Below, piece after piece: positions 1-6,508 of a stretch of DNA of 9,119 nt. The DNA comes from Paracoccaceae bacterium (lineage in GTDB: Bacteria; Pseudomonadota; Alphaproteobacteria; Rhodobacterales; Rhodobacteraceae), in contig JAFIEC010000340.1 of NCBI GenBank assembly GCA_020832725.1, positions 1 through 9,119 of the forward strand. The letters run 5' to 3'. Within the stretch, counting starts at the first letter, position 1; each line of letters begins with the position of its first letter. The translations under genes and the position numbers were made by a program. The notes beneath the pieces were generated by a model that did not search any database, was not told the origin of the DNA, and worked only from the letters and a program-made list of their open reading frames with translations.

Positions 1-1
1 C

Positions 2-1303
2 CACCCCGCCGACCGTCTGACGTTTCCCGATGCCCGGGAGGACCGGGTCGCGGCGTGCTTTCACACCGGCGGCACCCCCGGCATGCCCAAGGTGGTGCGG
101 CCCCGCTATTCGGGCATGATCTACAACGGGTGGGTGGCGCAGGATCTGCTGTTCACCGAGCGGGATGTGCTGATCTGTCCGTTGCCCCTGTTTCACGTGT
201 TTGCGGCCTATCCGGTGCTGATGGCCTGTGTCGCCTCGGGGGCGCATTTCGTCATGCCCACGCCCGCAGGCTATCGCGGCGAGGGGGTGTTCGACAATTT
301 CTGGAAGCTGGTCGAGCGCTGGGGCGTGAGCTTCTTCGTGACCGTGCCCACGGCTGTCTCGGCGCTGATGCAGCGCAAGGTGGATGCCGACATCTCCAGC
401 CTCAAGACGGCGATCTGCGGCTCGGCCCCGCTGTCGCGGGAGGTGTTCAACCGCTTTCAGAAGGCCACCGGGGTGGCGATCCTCGAGGGGTACGGGCTGA
501 CCGAGGCGACCTGCCTTGTCTCGTGCAATCCCTTCGAGGGCGAGAAGAAGATAGGCTCTGTCGGATTGCCGCTGCCCTATACGGATGTGCGCATCATGCG
601 CCGCGATGCCGATGGCGCGTTGCGCGGTGCCTGTGCGACCGACGAGGTTGGAGAGATCTGCGTTGCCAATCCCGGTGTCATCCCGGGCGGCACCTACACC
701 GAGGCGGCCCGGAACGCGGACCTGTTCACCGAGGGTCGTTTCCTGCGCACGGGCGATCTGGGCCGGGTCGACGAGGACGGCTATCTGTGGATCACGGGGC
801 GTGCCAAGGATCTGATCATCCGAGGCGGGCACAACATCGACCCGGGCCCCATCGAGGACGCGCTGACGGCGCATCCGGGTGTGGCGGTCGCGGGCGCGGT
901 CGGGCAGCCCGACGCTCATGCCGGAGAGGTGCCCTGTGTCTATGTCGAACTGGTCGCCGGCAGCGATGTCACCGGGGACGAATTGCGCGATTTCGCGGCG
1001 GAACGCGTGACCGAGCGGGCATCGGCCCCCCGATTCGTCGGCATCGTGGATGAACTGCCCAAGACGGCCGTGGGCAAGGTCCTGAAGAACGAGCTGCGGC
1101 GCTGGGCGATCGGGCGCGTCTATGGAGATGCGCTGTCCGAGGCGGGGGTGAAGGCCCGTGTTCGGGAGGTCGTGGACGACAGGCGGCTGGGGCTTCTGGC
1201 GGTGCTGGAGCGCGGCGATCCCTCCGTGACCGACGAGCAGGTGACCGCTGTCCTGGGTGCCTTCACCCGCCCCTGGGCCTGGGCCGACGACCGGGCGCGC
1301 TGA
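2..1303 (+). CDS. AMP-binding acyl-CoA synthetase, 5'-truncated by window edge
   Basis: C-terminal 433 residues of an adenylate-forming enzyme of the acyl/fatty acyl-CoA ligase type, which activates a carboxylic acid to an acyl-AMP and then a CoA thioester. The frame is open to the window edge, so the start lies outside; the ATG at 83 is internal. Visible motifs in order: the phosphate-binding loop FHTGGTPGMPK (59-91), YGLTEAT (from 491), RTGDLGR with the ribose-binding Asp (755-757), GRAKDLIIRGGHNID (around 797-841), and the C-terminal PKTAVGK whose last Lys (1076-1078) is the expected adenylation lysine. Overall character resembles the roughly 630-residue AMP-binding family with the GGHNIDP signature; the acyl substrate cannot be told. 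One oddity is Pro (codon 77-79) where the loop normally has Thr. It sits 149 bp upstream of phnC in the same direction but has no evident link to phosphonate metabolism. Confidence 0.92.
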   Translation, partial: HPADRLTFPDAREDRVAACFHTGGTPGMPKVVRPRYSGMIYNGWVAQDLLFTERDVLICPLPLFHVFAAYPVLMACVASGAHFVMPTPAGYRGEGVFDNFWKLVERWGVSFFVTVPTAVSALMQRKVDADISSLKTAICGSAPLSREVFNRFQKATGVAILEGYGLTEATCLVSCNPFEGEKKIGSVGLPLPYTDVRIMRRDADGALRGACATDEVGEICVANPGVIPGGTYTEAARNADLFTEGRFLRTGDLGRVDEDGYLWITGRAKDLIIRGGHNIDPGPIEDALTAHPGVAVAGAVGQPDAHAGEVPCVYVELVAGSDVTGDELRDFAAERVTERASAPRFVGIVDELPKTAVGKVLKNELRRWAIGRVYGDALSEAGVKARVREVVDDRRLGLLAVLERGDPSVTDEQVTAVLGAFTRPWAWADDRAR

Positions 1304-1352
1304 AGGTGCCCGGCCGGAACCCGGTGAAGTTCCGTCGCCAGGTGATTCAGGC

Positions 1353-1402
1353 GCGTTACAGTGCCGCCTGTGGCGTTACAATATGTTCGCCGACGCGTCA
1401 CA
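1353..1402 (+). promoter_or_regulatory. Triple GCGTnACA direct repeat upstream of phnC
   Basis: The 149-bp gap before phnC contains GCGTTACA at 1353-1360, GCGTTACA at 1373-1380 and GCGTCACA at 1395-1402, spaced 20 and 22 bp apart, about two helical turns. The last two are followed by A/T-rich tetramers (AATA, ATTA). PhoB half-sites (CTGTCAT/CTGTCAC type) also recur at 11-bp multiples, and GCGTCAC matches one at its last five bases, so this could be a degenerate Pho region. Another activator is equally possible. A CATAAC at 1421-1426 is a possible -10 element, which would leave a leader of about 20 nt. No PhnF-type GTCTATAC is seen here. The repeats are seen directly; the regulator is inference. 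Confidence 0.4.
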
Positions 1403-1452
1403 TTACCTTGGCACCCGCAGCATAACTCTGCCCTCGCAACACCGGGGGTTCC

Positions 1453-2280
1453 ATGCTGTTCGAAGTCCGCGCGCTTACCAAGACATTCGGGCGGGCCACC
1501 GCCGTGGACACCATCGCCTTCGGGGTGGAGCGACCGGGCTTCATCGGCGTGATCGGCCGGTCGGGGGCGGGGAAGTCCACGCTTCTGCGGATGATCAACC
1601 GCCTGACCGATGCCAGCGCCGGCGAGGTGCTCTTCGATGGCCGCGACATCCTCAGGCTGCGCGGTGCCGAGAAGCGCGCATGGCAATCAGAATGCGCGAT
1701 GATCTTTCAGCAGTTCAACCTCGTGCCGCGCCTCGACGTGGTCACGAACGTGATGTTCGGCCAGCTGAACAAGCGCTCGACGCTGGCCACCATGTTCAAC
1801 GTCTTTCCGCGCGCCGACATCCACCGCGCCATCGACATTCTGGAGCGGCTGGGCATCGCCGAGCATGCCGCGAAACGTGCCGAGGCCCTCTCGGGAGGCC
1901 AGCAGCAGCGCGTGGCGATCGCGCGGGCGCTGATGCAGGACCCGCGGATGATCCTGGCCGACGAACCCATCGCCTCGCTCGACCCGATGAATGCGCAGGT
2001 GGTGATGGACACGCTGCGCCGCATCCATGACGAGGATGGGCGCATGGTGCTGTGCAACCTGCACACGCTGGACACCGCGCGGCGCTATTGCGACCGGGTG
2101 ATCGGCATGCGCGCGGGCCGGATCGTCTTTGACGGCAAGCCCGAGGAACTGACCACCACCGCCGCGCGCGAGATCTATGGCGCCGACGAGAGCTTTTCCG
2201 AAAGCGCAACCTCCACCGCCATCGAGGCGCTGGAGACGCCCGCGCTGCGGGCCGTTCACACCGCCGAGGCCGCCGTCTGA
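1453..2280 (+). CDS. phnC: Phosphonate ABC transporter ATP-binding protein PhnC
   Basis: 275-residue ATPase of the phosphonate importer, acting on the cytoplasmic face of the membrane with PhnE. Walker A GRSGAGKST is at residues 35-43, the Q-loop at IFQQFNL (84-90), the ABC signature LSGGQQQR at 146-153, Walker B MILADEP at 166-172 followed by the D-loop SLD, and the switch His at 204. All catalytic elements are intact and the length suits the family, with a roughly 30-residue Ala/Glu-rich tail after the NBD. The ATG at 1453 is chosen because the protein begins directly with the usual first beta-strand (LFEVRALTKTF); the upstream GGGGG (1444-1448) is only a weak ribosome site. It is the first gene of the transport operon phnC-phnD-phnE1-phnE2. 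A PhnC assignment rather than another importer ATPase rests on sequence character plus the neighbouring phnD and phnE. Confidence 0.95.
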   Translation: MLFEVRALTKTFGRATAVDTIAFGVERPGFIGVIGRSGAGKSTLLRMINRLTDASAGEVLFDGRDILRLRGAEKRAWQSECAMIFQQFNLVPRLDVVTNVMFGQLNKRSTLATMFNVFPRADIHRAIDILERLGIAEHAAKRAEALSGGQQQRVAIARALMQDPRMILADEPIASLDPMNAQVVMDTLRRIHDEDGRMVLCNLHTLDTARRYCDRVIGMRAGRIVFDGKPEELTTTAAREIYGADESFSESATSTAIEALETPALRAVHTAEAAV

Positions 2281-2300
2281 GGCAAGGCCCCACCGCCATA

Positions 2301-2325
2301 CCCGCGCCGCCCGGCACGGGGTTTT
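2301..2325 (+). terminator. Candidate weak hairpin plus TTTT in the phnC-phnD gap
   Basis: In the 64-bp gap after phnC, CCCG (2301-2304) pairs with CGGG (2317-2320) and, across a C/A mismatch, GCC (2306-2308) pairs with GGC (2313-2315) around a GCCC loop. GTTTT (2321-2325) follows at once, and the phnD ribosome site GGAG begins at 2334. It has the shape of a weak intrinsic terminator or attenuator, or an mRNA processing or stability element. The stem is short and imperfect, so this is tentative. Confidence 0.3.
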
Positions 2326-2344
2326 CTGCAGACCGGAGACCAAG

Positions 2345-3254
2345 ATGAAGAAGTTTGCTGCTGCTCTTCTCGCCTCGACCGCGCTGGTGGCCTCGGCCCA
2401 GGCACAGGGTGTTGGCGGGATCACCGAATTCCGCATCGGCCTCCTTGGCGGCGAGAACGCCCAGGACCGCCTGAACTCCAACGAGTGCTTCCGCCGCTAC
2501 ACCGAGGAACTGCTGGGCGTTCCGACCCGGCTGTTCGCCCCGGCCGACTACAATGGCGTGATGCAGGGCCTGCTGGGCGGCACGATCGACCTCGCCTGGC
2601 TTGGACCGTCGTCCTATGCTTCGATCTGGCTGGAAGATCCCGAGGCGGTGGAGCCGATCCTCGTCAAGGTCAACACCGACGGCAGCTATGGCTATCATGC
2701 GGTCTATTTCGCCCATGCCGATTCCGGCATCACCTCGCTCGAGGACATGCGGGGCCGCAGCTTTGCCTTCGGCGATCCCAACTCCGGCTCGGGCTACCTG
2801 ATCCCGTCGATCGAGCTGACGCAGATGGGAATGTCGCTGGTGCCGGGCGAATATTTCTCCAACGTCACCTTTTCGGGCGGGCATGAGCAGTCGATCATCG
2901 GCGTCGCCAACCGCGATTTCGACGCCTCGGTCACCTGGGCCGACGGCCTTGGCGAGTGGGAAGATGGCTACAACTCTGGTGCCCTGCGCAAGGCGGCAGA
3001 TTCAGGTCTCGTGGACATGAATGACCCTCGTCCAGATCCACCTCTCCAACGTGATCCCCGAAGGCCCAATCGTGATCCGCAGGGCCATACCCGAGCGGGT
3101 CAAGATCGAGATAACCGCGATGATGGCCGCGCTGCCCTATACCGACCCGGCTTGCGCGTTTGCCATCCAGGCCGGCGAGGCCCTCGGCTTCAGGCCCATC
3201 GGCCACGATGCCTACGAGGTGATCGTCGACGCGCGCCGGTCGCTCTCGCAGTAA
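2345..3254 (+). pseudogene. phnD: Phosphonate-binding periplasmic protein PhnD, frameshifted
   Basis: Substrate-binding protein of the phosphonate ABC importer. ATG at 2345 is chosen because it opens a clear Sec signal peptide (MKKFAAALLASTALVASAQAQ, likely cleaved after AQA) and has GGAG at 2334-2337, 7 nt upstream. Residues 1-227 read in frame from 2345 and contain typical PhnD/TauT-like solute-binding sequence, including NSNECFRRYTEELLGVP, GTIDLAWLGPSSYA, GRSFAFGDPNSGSGYL and the SGGHEQSIIGVANRDFDA block. After Asp227 (codon 3023-3025) the conserved C-terminus (LVQIHLSNVIPEGPIVIR and on to a TAA at 3252-3254) continues in the next frame. Removing one C from the CCC run at 3025-3027 restores a single 302-residue protein of normal length. 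As written, the first frame runs on to a stop at 4031-4033, through the start of phnE1, losing 75 native residues. It may be a true lesion or a sequence error; identity as phnD is secure either way. Confidence 0.9.
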
Positions 3255-3261
3255 ACCGACC

Positions 3262-3302
3262 CACCGGGCCGGGCCGCGCGACCGTGCGGCCCGGTGCCTT
3301 TT
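3262..3302 (+). terminator. Strong hairpin plus TTTT between phnD and phnE1
   Basis: Two mutually exclusive stems can form just after the phnD stop. One is an 11-bp stem, 3269-3279 with 3284-3294, with a GACC tetraloop and one G-U pair. The other is a perfect 10-bp stem, CACCGGGCCG (3262-3271) with CGGCCCGGTG (3287-3296). TTTT follows at 3299-3302. This suits a partial terminator or a 3'-end-protecting hairpin that lets the binding-protein mRNA accumulate over that of the permease, as known for other binding-protein operons. Function is inferred; the base pairing is seen directly. Confidence 0.5.
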
Positions 3303-3314
3303 CGGGGCATGCCC

Positions 3315-4172
3315 ATGGCCTTCCTGACCGCCTCTCCCGCCGATCCGCGCGGCGCCTACATGGCGCTGACCCACCGCCGCAGGCTCTATTCCGGGCTGCT
3401 GCTGGTGGTCTTCGTGCTGATGTTCATCGGCACCTTTCAGGTTGCGGAAAGCCGCAACGCAGGTGGTTTCTGGAACGGGCTGTCCCAGATCTTCGATTTT
3501 CCGGCAAGCGCCGTCCGCGAGTTCGTGGAGCGGATCGATCGCTTTCCGGCCAACCTCGTGCGGTTCTTCCCCTCGCTGATCGAGACGGTGAACATCGCGG
3601 CAGCCTCCACGCTCTTCGGGGCGCTGATGGGGCTGGTGCTGGCGCTTCTGTCGACGCGGGGGCTGGCGCTGTGGCCACGAATGATCCCGGTCTTCCGGCG
3701 CTCCATGGACATGCTGCGCGCACTGCCCGAAATCGTCATCGCGCTGGTTCTGATCTTCATCATGGGCGGCGGGCCGGTGCCTGCCATGATCGCCATTGCC
3801 CTCCATACCGCAGGCGCTCTGGGCAAGCTCTTCTCCGAGGTGGCCGAGAATGCCGACCTCAAGCCTGTGGAGGGCCTGGCCTCGGTCGGCGCCAACTGGA
3901 CCCAGCGCATGTGGTTCGGCGTGCTGCCGCAGGTCGCGCCCAACTTCATCAGCTATGCGATGCTGCGCTTCGAGATCAACATCCGGGCCTCGGCCATCCT
4001 CGGTTTCGTGGGGGCGGGCGGTATCGGCTTTGACCTGCGCAACACCATGACCTGGGGGCAGGGGCGGTTTGACCAGGCGGTGGCGATCTTCATCCTGCTG
4101 TTCCTGACCATCGTCGTCGTCGACCAGATTTCCAGCCACTACCGCAACAAGCTTGCCCCGGCGGAGCATTGA
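3315..4172 (+). CDS. phnE1: Phosphonate ABC transporter permease PhnE (first copy)
   Basis: 285-residue integral membrane subunit forming half of the phosphonate channel. After a short cytoplasmic N-terminus ending in HRRR there is a first membrane helix (about residues 25-42), a roughly 50-residue outer segment, then the conserved BPD-type transmembrane core. The coupling (EAA) loop, which docks on PhnC, is clear at about residues 175-207: EVAENADLKPVEGLASVGAN leading into a GVLPQV motif. A glycine-rich FVGAGGIGFDL helix follows. ATG 3315 is chosen because the GGGG at 3304-3307 lies 7 nt upstream; GTG 3294 and ATG 3309 are alternatives, but the former lies inside a hairpin arm and the latter has the GGGG only 1 nt away. 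The gene ends 1 nt before the phnE2 ATG, so the two are probably translated together. If phnD is really frameshifted, ribosomes in its first frame would cross this start. Confidence 0.93.
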   Translation: MAFLTASPADPRGAYMALTHRRRLYSGLLLVVFVLMFIGTFQVAESRNAGGFWNGLSQIFDFPASAVREFVERIDRFPANLVRFFPSLIETVNIAAASTLFGALMGLVLALLSTRGLALWPRMIPVFRRSMDMLRALPEIVIALVLIFIMGGGPVPAMIAIALHTAGALGKLFSEVAENADLKPVEGLASVGANWTQRMWFGVLPQVAPNFISYAMLRFEINIRASAILGFVGAGGIGFDLRNTMTWGQGRFDQAVAIFILLFLTIVVVDQISSHYRNKLAPAEH

Positions 4173-4173
4173 C

Positions 4174-5529
4174 ATGGCCCTTGGCGACATCTCCCCTGCC
4201 GACGCCTCCCCGGGCGACCGCAAGGCCGCTGGCGAGGCGCTGTTCCGCCGCAAGCGGTGGCTCAGCTTTGGTATTCCCGGCCTGATCCTGGCCTATCTGG
4301 TCTATGTCTTCTTCGCTTTCGACGTGCCGGGGCTGGTGGACCGGGCACGGATGGACAATGCCCGCATCCTTGTGGCCGACAGTTACAGCCACAAGGTGCA
4401 TGTCACCCTCGATACCCGCTCGGGCGGTTTCGCCTATTCCATCGAGGGCACCGCAAAGGGCCGATTTCCCGACCATCTCGTTCCCGACTGGATCGAGCGC
4501 GGAGATGGGCGCGTCGCCGTCGATCTGGGACGCGGGCAGAGCGCGGTGGTCGCTGGCGACCGCGTGATCCTGACCCTGCCGGACGGACGGGTGATCGATG
4601 CCCGTTCCTCGCGGAGCGGGGTCGAGGCGCGCCTGCCCGACCTGTCGGAATTCACGGTGCAACAATCGGACGCCCGGCTTGTGGTGTTTCTCGATGGCGC
4701 GCGGTTGACCGTCACACGCACACGCATCGACCTGTTTCGGTATTTCCTGGGCTGGGAGATGTTCTGGTTCGACCTCGACAGCCCCTTCTACGGCAAGTCC
4801 ACGGGCGAGTTGTGGCATCTGGCCACCGGCGCCGAGCCCGTGCGCCGCGGTGCCACCAATCTCGAGGCGATGGGACAGGATTTCTGGAGCAATCGCGTCT
4901 GGCGTCACGGCGATGTCGCATGGGCCCTGGTGGAGACCATGATCATGGCCTTCATCGGCACGTTCGGCGCGGCGATCATCGCGCTGCCGCTGGCCTTTCT
5001 GGCTGCGCGCAACTTCACGCCGCTGGGCCCGCTGCGCTTTGCGGTGCGCCGGGTGTTCGACTTTGTGCGCGGTGTGGACGGGCTGATCTGGACGATCGTG
5101 CTGGCCCGCGCCTTCGGGCCCGGGCCCATGACCGGGGCGCTGGCGATCCTGCTGACCGACACGGGTTCCTTCGGCAAGATGTTCTCGGAGGCACTCGAGA
5201 ACGTCGACAGGAAGCAGATCGAGGGTGTGCAGTCCACCGGGGCGCATCCGCTGCAACGCTACCGCTTCGGGGTCATCCCGCAGGTGATGCCGATCTTCCT
5301 GTCGCAGGTGCTCTATTACTTCGAATCCAACACGCGCTCGGCGACGATCATCGGGGCGATCGTCGGCGGCGGGATTGGCCTGTTCCTCACTCAGGCAATC
5401 CAGACCCAGCAGGATTGGGAGCAGGTGGCCTATTACATCATCCTGATCGTGATCATGGTGATGATCATGGACAGCCTGTCCGGCTGGCTGCGCGCGCGGC
5501 TGATCCGCGGCGATCCCTCGGGACGGTGA
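4174..5529 (+). CDS. phnE2: Phosphonate ABC transporter permease PhnE (second copy, long form)
   Basis: 451-residue permease partner of PhnE1. A basic cytoplasmic N-terminus (RRKRW at 25-29) precedes one membrane helix at about 31-49. A predicted extracytoplasmic segment of about 195 residues follows, rich in beta-prone, charged sequence (for example SGGFAYSIEGTAKG, TLPDGRVIDARSS). The channel core begins near residue 247. The EAA coupling loop starts at about residue 339 (EALENVDRKQIEGVQSTGAH leading into GVIPQV), followed by the Gly-rich GAIVGGGIGLF helix. ATG 4174 is chosen for GGAG at 4163-4166, 7 nt upstream, and its position 1 nt after the phnE1 stop; a TTG at 4153 inside phnE1 is less likely. 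From memory, long second PhnE proteins are usual in the Rhodobacterales; what the outer segment does is not known to me. It is the last gene of the transport operon and convergent with phnF. Confidence 0.93.
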   Translation: MALGDISPADASPGDRKAAGEALFRRKRWLSFGIPGLILAYLVYVFFAFDVPGLVDRARMDNARILVADSYSHKVHVTLDTRSGGFAYSIEGTAKGRFPDHLVPDWIERGDGRVAVDLGRGQSAVVAGDRVILTLPDGRVIDARSSRSGVEARLPDLSEFTVQQSDARLVVFLDGARLTVTRTRIDLFRYFLGWEMFWFDLDSPFYGKSTGELWHLATGAEPVRRGATNLEAMGQDFWSNRVWRHGDVAWALVETMIMAFIGTFGAAIIALPLAFLAARNFTPLGPLRFAVRRVFDFVRGVDGLIWTIVLARAFGPGPMTGALAILLTDTGSFGKMFSEALENVDRKQIEGVQSTGAHPLQRYRFGVIPQVMPIFLSQVLYYFESNTRSATIIGAIVGGGIGLFLTQAIQTQQDWEQVAYYIILIVIMVMIMDSLSGWLRARLIRGDPSGR

Positions 5530-5671
5530 GCGCGCCATGCCACGGCGCCCGGGCCTGACCATCGGTCATGCTGCGGTGGTCGGGGCGGGCGCGGTGGGGC
5601 CGGGGCCACGATCGCCCGAGCGCGGCTCCGGACGATTTGAGGGCCCTCCTGCTCAAGGTATTTCCGAAGCG
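5530..5671. other. Convergent phnE2/phnF intergenic gap with G-run cluster
   Basis: No gene is supported here. Contents are a small inverted repeat TGACC-ATC-GGTCA (5556-5568), four G-runs at 5582-5605 (GGGG, GGG, GGGG, GGGG with loops of 1, 6 and 2 nt) that meet the usual G-quadruplex pattern on the plus strand, and a palindrome GAGGGCCCTC (5639-5648). No hairpin followed by a T-run was found for either phnE2 or phnF, so termination is unassigned. In DNA this GC-rich the G-runs may be chance. Confidence 0.4.
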
Positions 5672-6397
5672 TTACGAGGGGGATGTGGGGCTGCCTTCGA
5701 CCACAAGCTGAACACGCTCTCCGTGAAATCGGCTGGTGCCCGTCTCCACGGGGCGCCCGTCGGAATCGGTGTTGACCCATTCCGCGATCAGCAGTGCGGT
5801 GCCCTCGGGGCTGTCGAGATGGCGCGCCTCGATGGCGGTGGCGCGCCTGACGGATAGCTGCGTCTCGCGGCGCAGGTAGTCGGCCAGCCCCCCCCGCGCC
5901 AGTGCCGCGGTGACAGAGCCTGTCTCGCCAAGGTCTTGGGGCAGCCGGGGAAAGCGCTCGGCCGGAAACAGGCTGAGCCCGAGCACGACCGGGACGCCAT
6001 CGGCAAGGCCCACGGTCTCGCGCAGGTGCACCGCAGCACCGGTCGCGACCCCCAACGCCGCCGCTTCGCGGACCGCCGCGCGCCGTGTCTCCAGCCGCAG
6101 CACCCGTGTTTCCGGCGTCGCCCCCTCCGCAAGGATGTTGGCCGAAAAGCGCGTGCGCGGCCCCAGCCGATAGGCGGTCGGCCTGTGGGCGACGAACACC
6201 CCCGCGCCACGACGACTGCGCACCAGACCCTCATCGGACAGCGCCGCGACCGCCCGGCGCAGGGTGTGGCGATGCACCCCGAACCGCTCGGCCATGGCCC
6301 CTTCGCTGGGCATACGGTCGCCCGGCCGATAGCGCCCGCTGGAAATCTCGGCGGCAAGGGCATCGGCGATCTGGCGCCACAGGGCCGTGTCAGCCAT
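5672..6397 (-). CDS. phnF: GntR/HutC-family transcriptional regulator PhnF
   Basis: 241-residue repressor, the same length as E. coli PhnF. The N-terminal winged helix-turn-helix (about 1-70) has the GntR pattern: YRPGDRMPSE (23-32), recognition region FGVHRHTLRRAVAAL (39-53), and wing EGLVRSRRGAGVFV. A UTRA effector-binding domain follows (about 88-230: RFSANILAEG, HLRETVGLADGVPV, then the final FHGERVQLVVE). HutC-type regulators release DNA on binding a small ligand, here presumably a phosphonate-pathway compound or phosphate status signal. ATG at 6397 has AGAGGA about 9 nt upstream on its own strand. It lies between the transport and catalytic operons and is divergent from phnG, with a GTCTATAC-containing dyad in the shared 124-bp region, so control of phnG onward and of itself is likely. 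The transport operon has no such site in view. Confidence 0.92.
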   Translation of the reverse strand: MADTALWRQIADALAAEISSGRYRPGDRMPSEGAMAERFGVHRHTLRRAVAALSDEGLVRSRRGAGVFVAHRPTAYRLGPRTRFSANILAEGATPETRVLRLETRRAAVREAAALGVATGAAVHLRETVGLADGVPVVLGLSLFPAERFPRLPQDLGETGSVTAALARGGLADYLRRETQLSVRRATAIEARHLDSPEGTALLIAEWVNTDSDGRPVETGTSRFHGERVQLVVEGSPTSPS

Positions 6398-6421
6398 CTG
6401 CGGGCTTCCTCTGTTGCAAGG

Positions 6422-6439
6422 CTGTCACCCAATCTTCAC
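6422..6439 (+). promoter_or_regulatory. Possible Pho box upstream of phnG
   Basis: CTGTCAC (6422-6428), CCAA, TCTTCAC (6433-6439) has the 7-4-7 spacing of a PhoB site (consensus CTGTCAT-N4-CTGTCAT). The first half matches well; the second keeps only the TCA core, and the linker is not very A/T-rich. A third, poorer unit, CCATCGT, falls 11 bp further on (6444-6450). Phosphate-starvation control is common for phn operons, so context is favourable, but the match alone is modest. Confidence 0.33.
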
Positions 6440-6484
6440 GCAGCCATCGTTGCGGAGACCGCACCGATGAGCTATCACATATCT

Positions 6485-6508
6485 ACTTGTACAATAGTCT
6501 ATACAGGT
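6485..6508 (+). promoter_or_regulatory. Candidate PhnF operator and phnG promoter
   Basis: A 24-bp imperfect dyad ACTTGTA-N10-TACAGGT is centred at 6496. It contains the 8-bp palindrome TTGTACAA (6487-6494) and GTCTATAC (6497-6504), whose reverse complement GTATAGAC is the core of the operator reported for Mycobacterium smegmatis PhnF (TGGTATAGACCA). TACAAT at 6490-6495 is a 5/6 match to a -10 box, with no good -35 at standard distance. An alternative promoter is TTGCGG (6450-6455), 17 bp, TATCAC (6473-6478). In either case a repressor bound here would block phnG transcription. The dyad is seen directly; binding is inferred from location beside phnF. Confidence 0.62.

Noticed and set aside
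1408..1413. TTGGCA as a -35 box for phnC
   Set aside because: No -10-like hexamer lies 16-18 bp downstream; CATAAC is only 7 bp away.
3023..3030. Programmed ribosomal frameshift in phnD
   Set aside because: Neither GAC nor CCT can re-pair well one base on (ACC, CTC), and no stimulating stop codon or Shine-Dalgarno-like element is at the site. A one-base insertion or error is simpler.
2177..4033. A single long protein covering phnD and more
   Set aside because: Its first part precedes the signal peptide and its last 335 residues are out-of-frame sequence over the phnD C-terminus and phnE1. It exists only because GC-rich DNA has few stops and phnD is frameshifted.
4090..5562. 490-residue open frame opposite phnE2, and the similar 2931-4253 frame opposite phnD/phnE1
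   Set aside because: His/Arg/Gln-rich composition typical of antisense shadows of GC-rich genes, with no recognisable motif and fully opposite to well-supported genes.
5639..5648. GAGGGCCCTC as a terminator
   Set aside because: A perfect palindrome without loop or T-run; it cannot form a useful hairpin.
5537..5857. 106-residue open frame after phnE2 on the plus strand
   Set aside because: Its second half is antisense to phnF, it has no good ribosome site, and the sequence is low-complexity Gly/Ala/Pro-rich.
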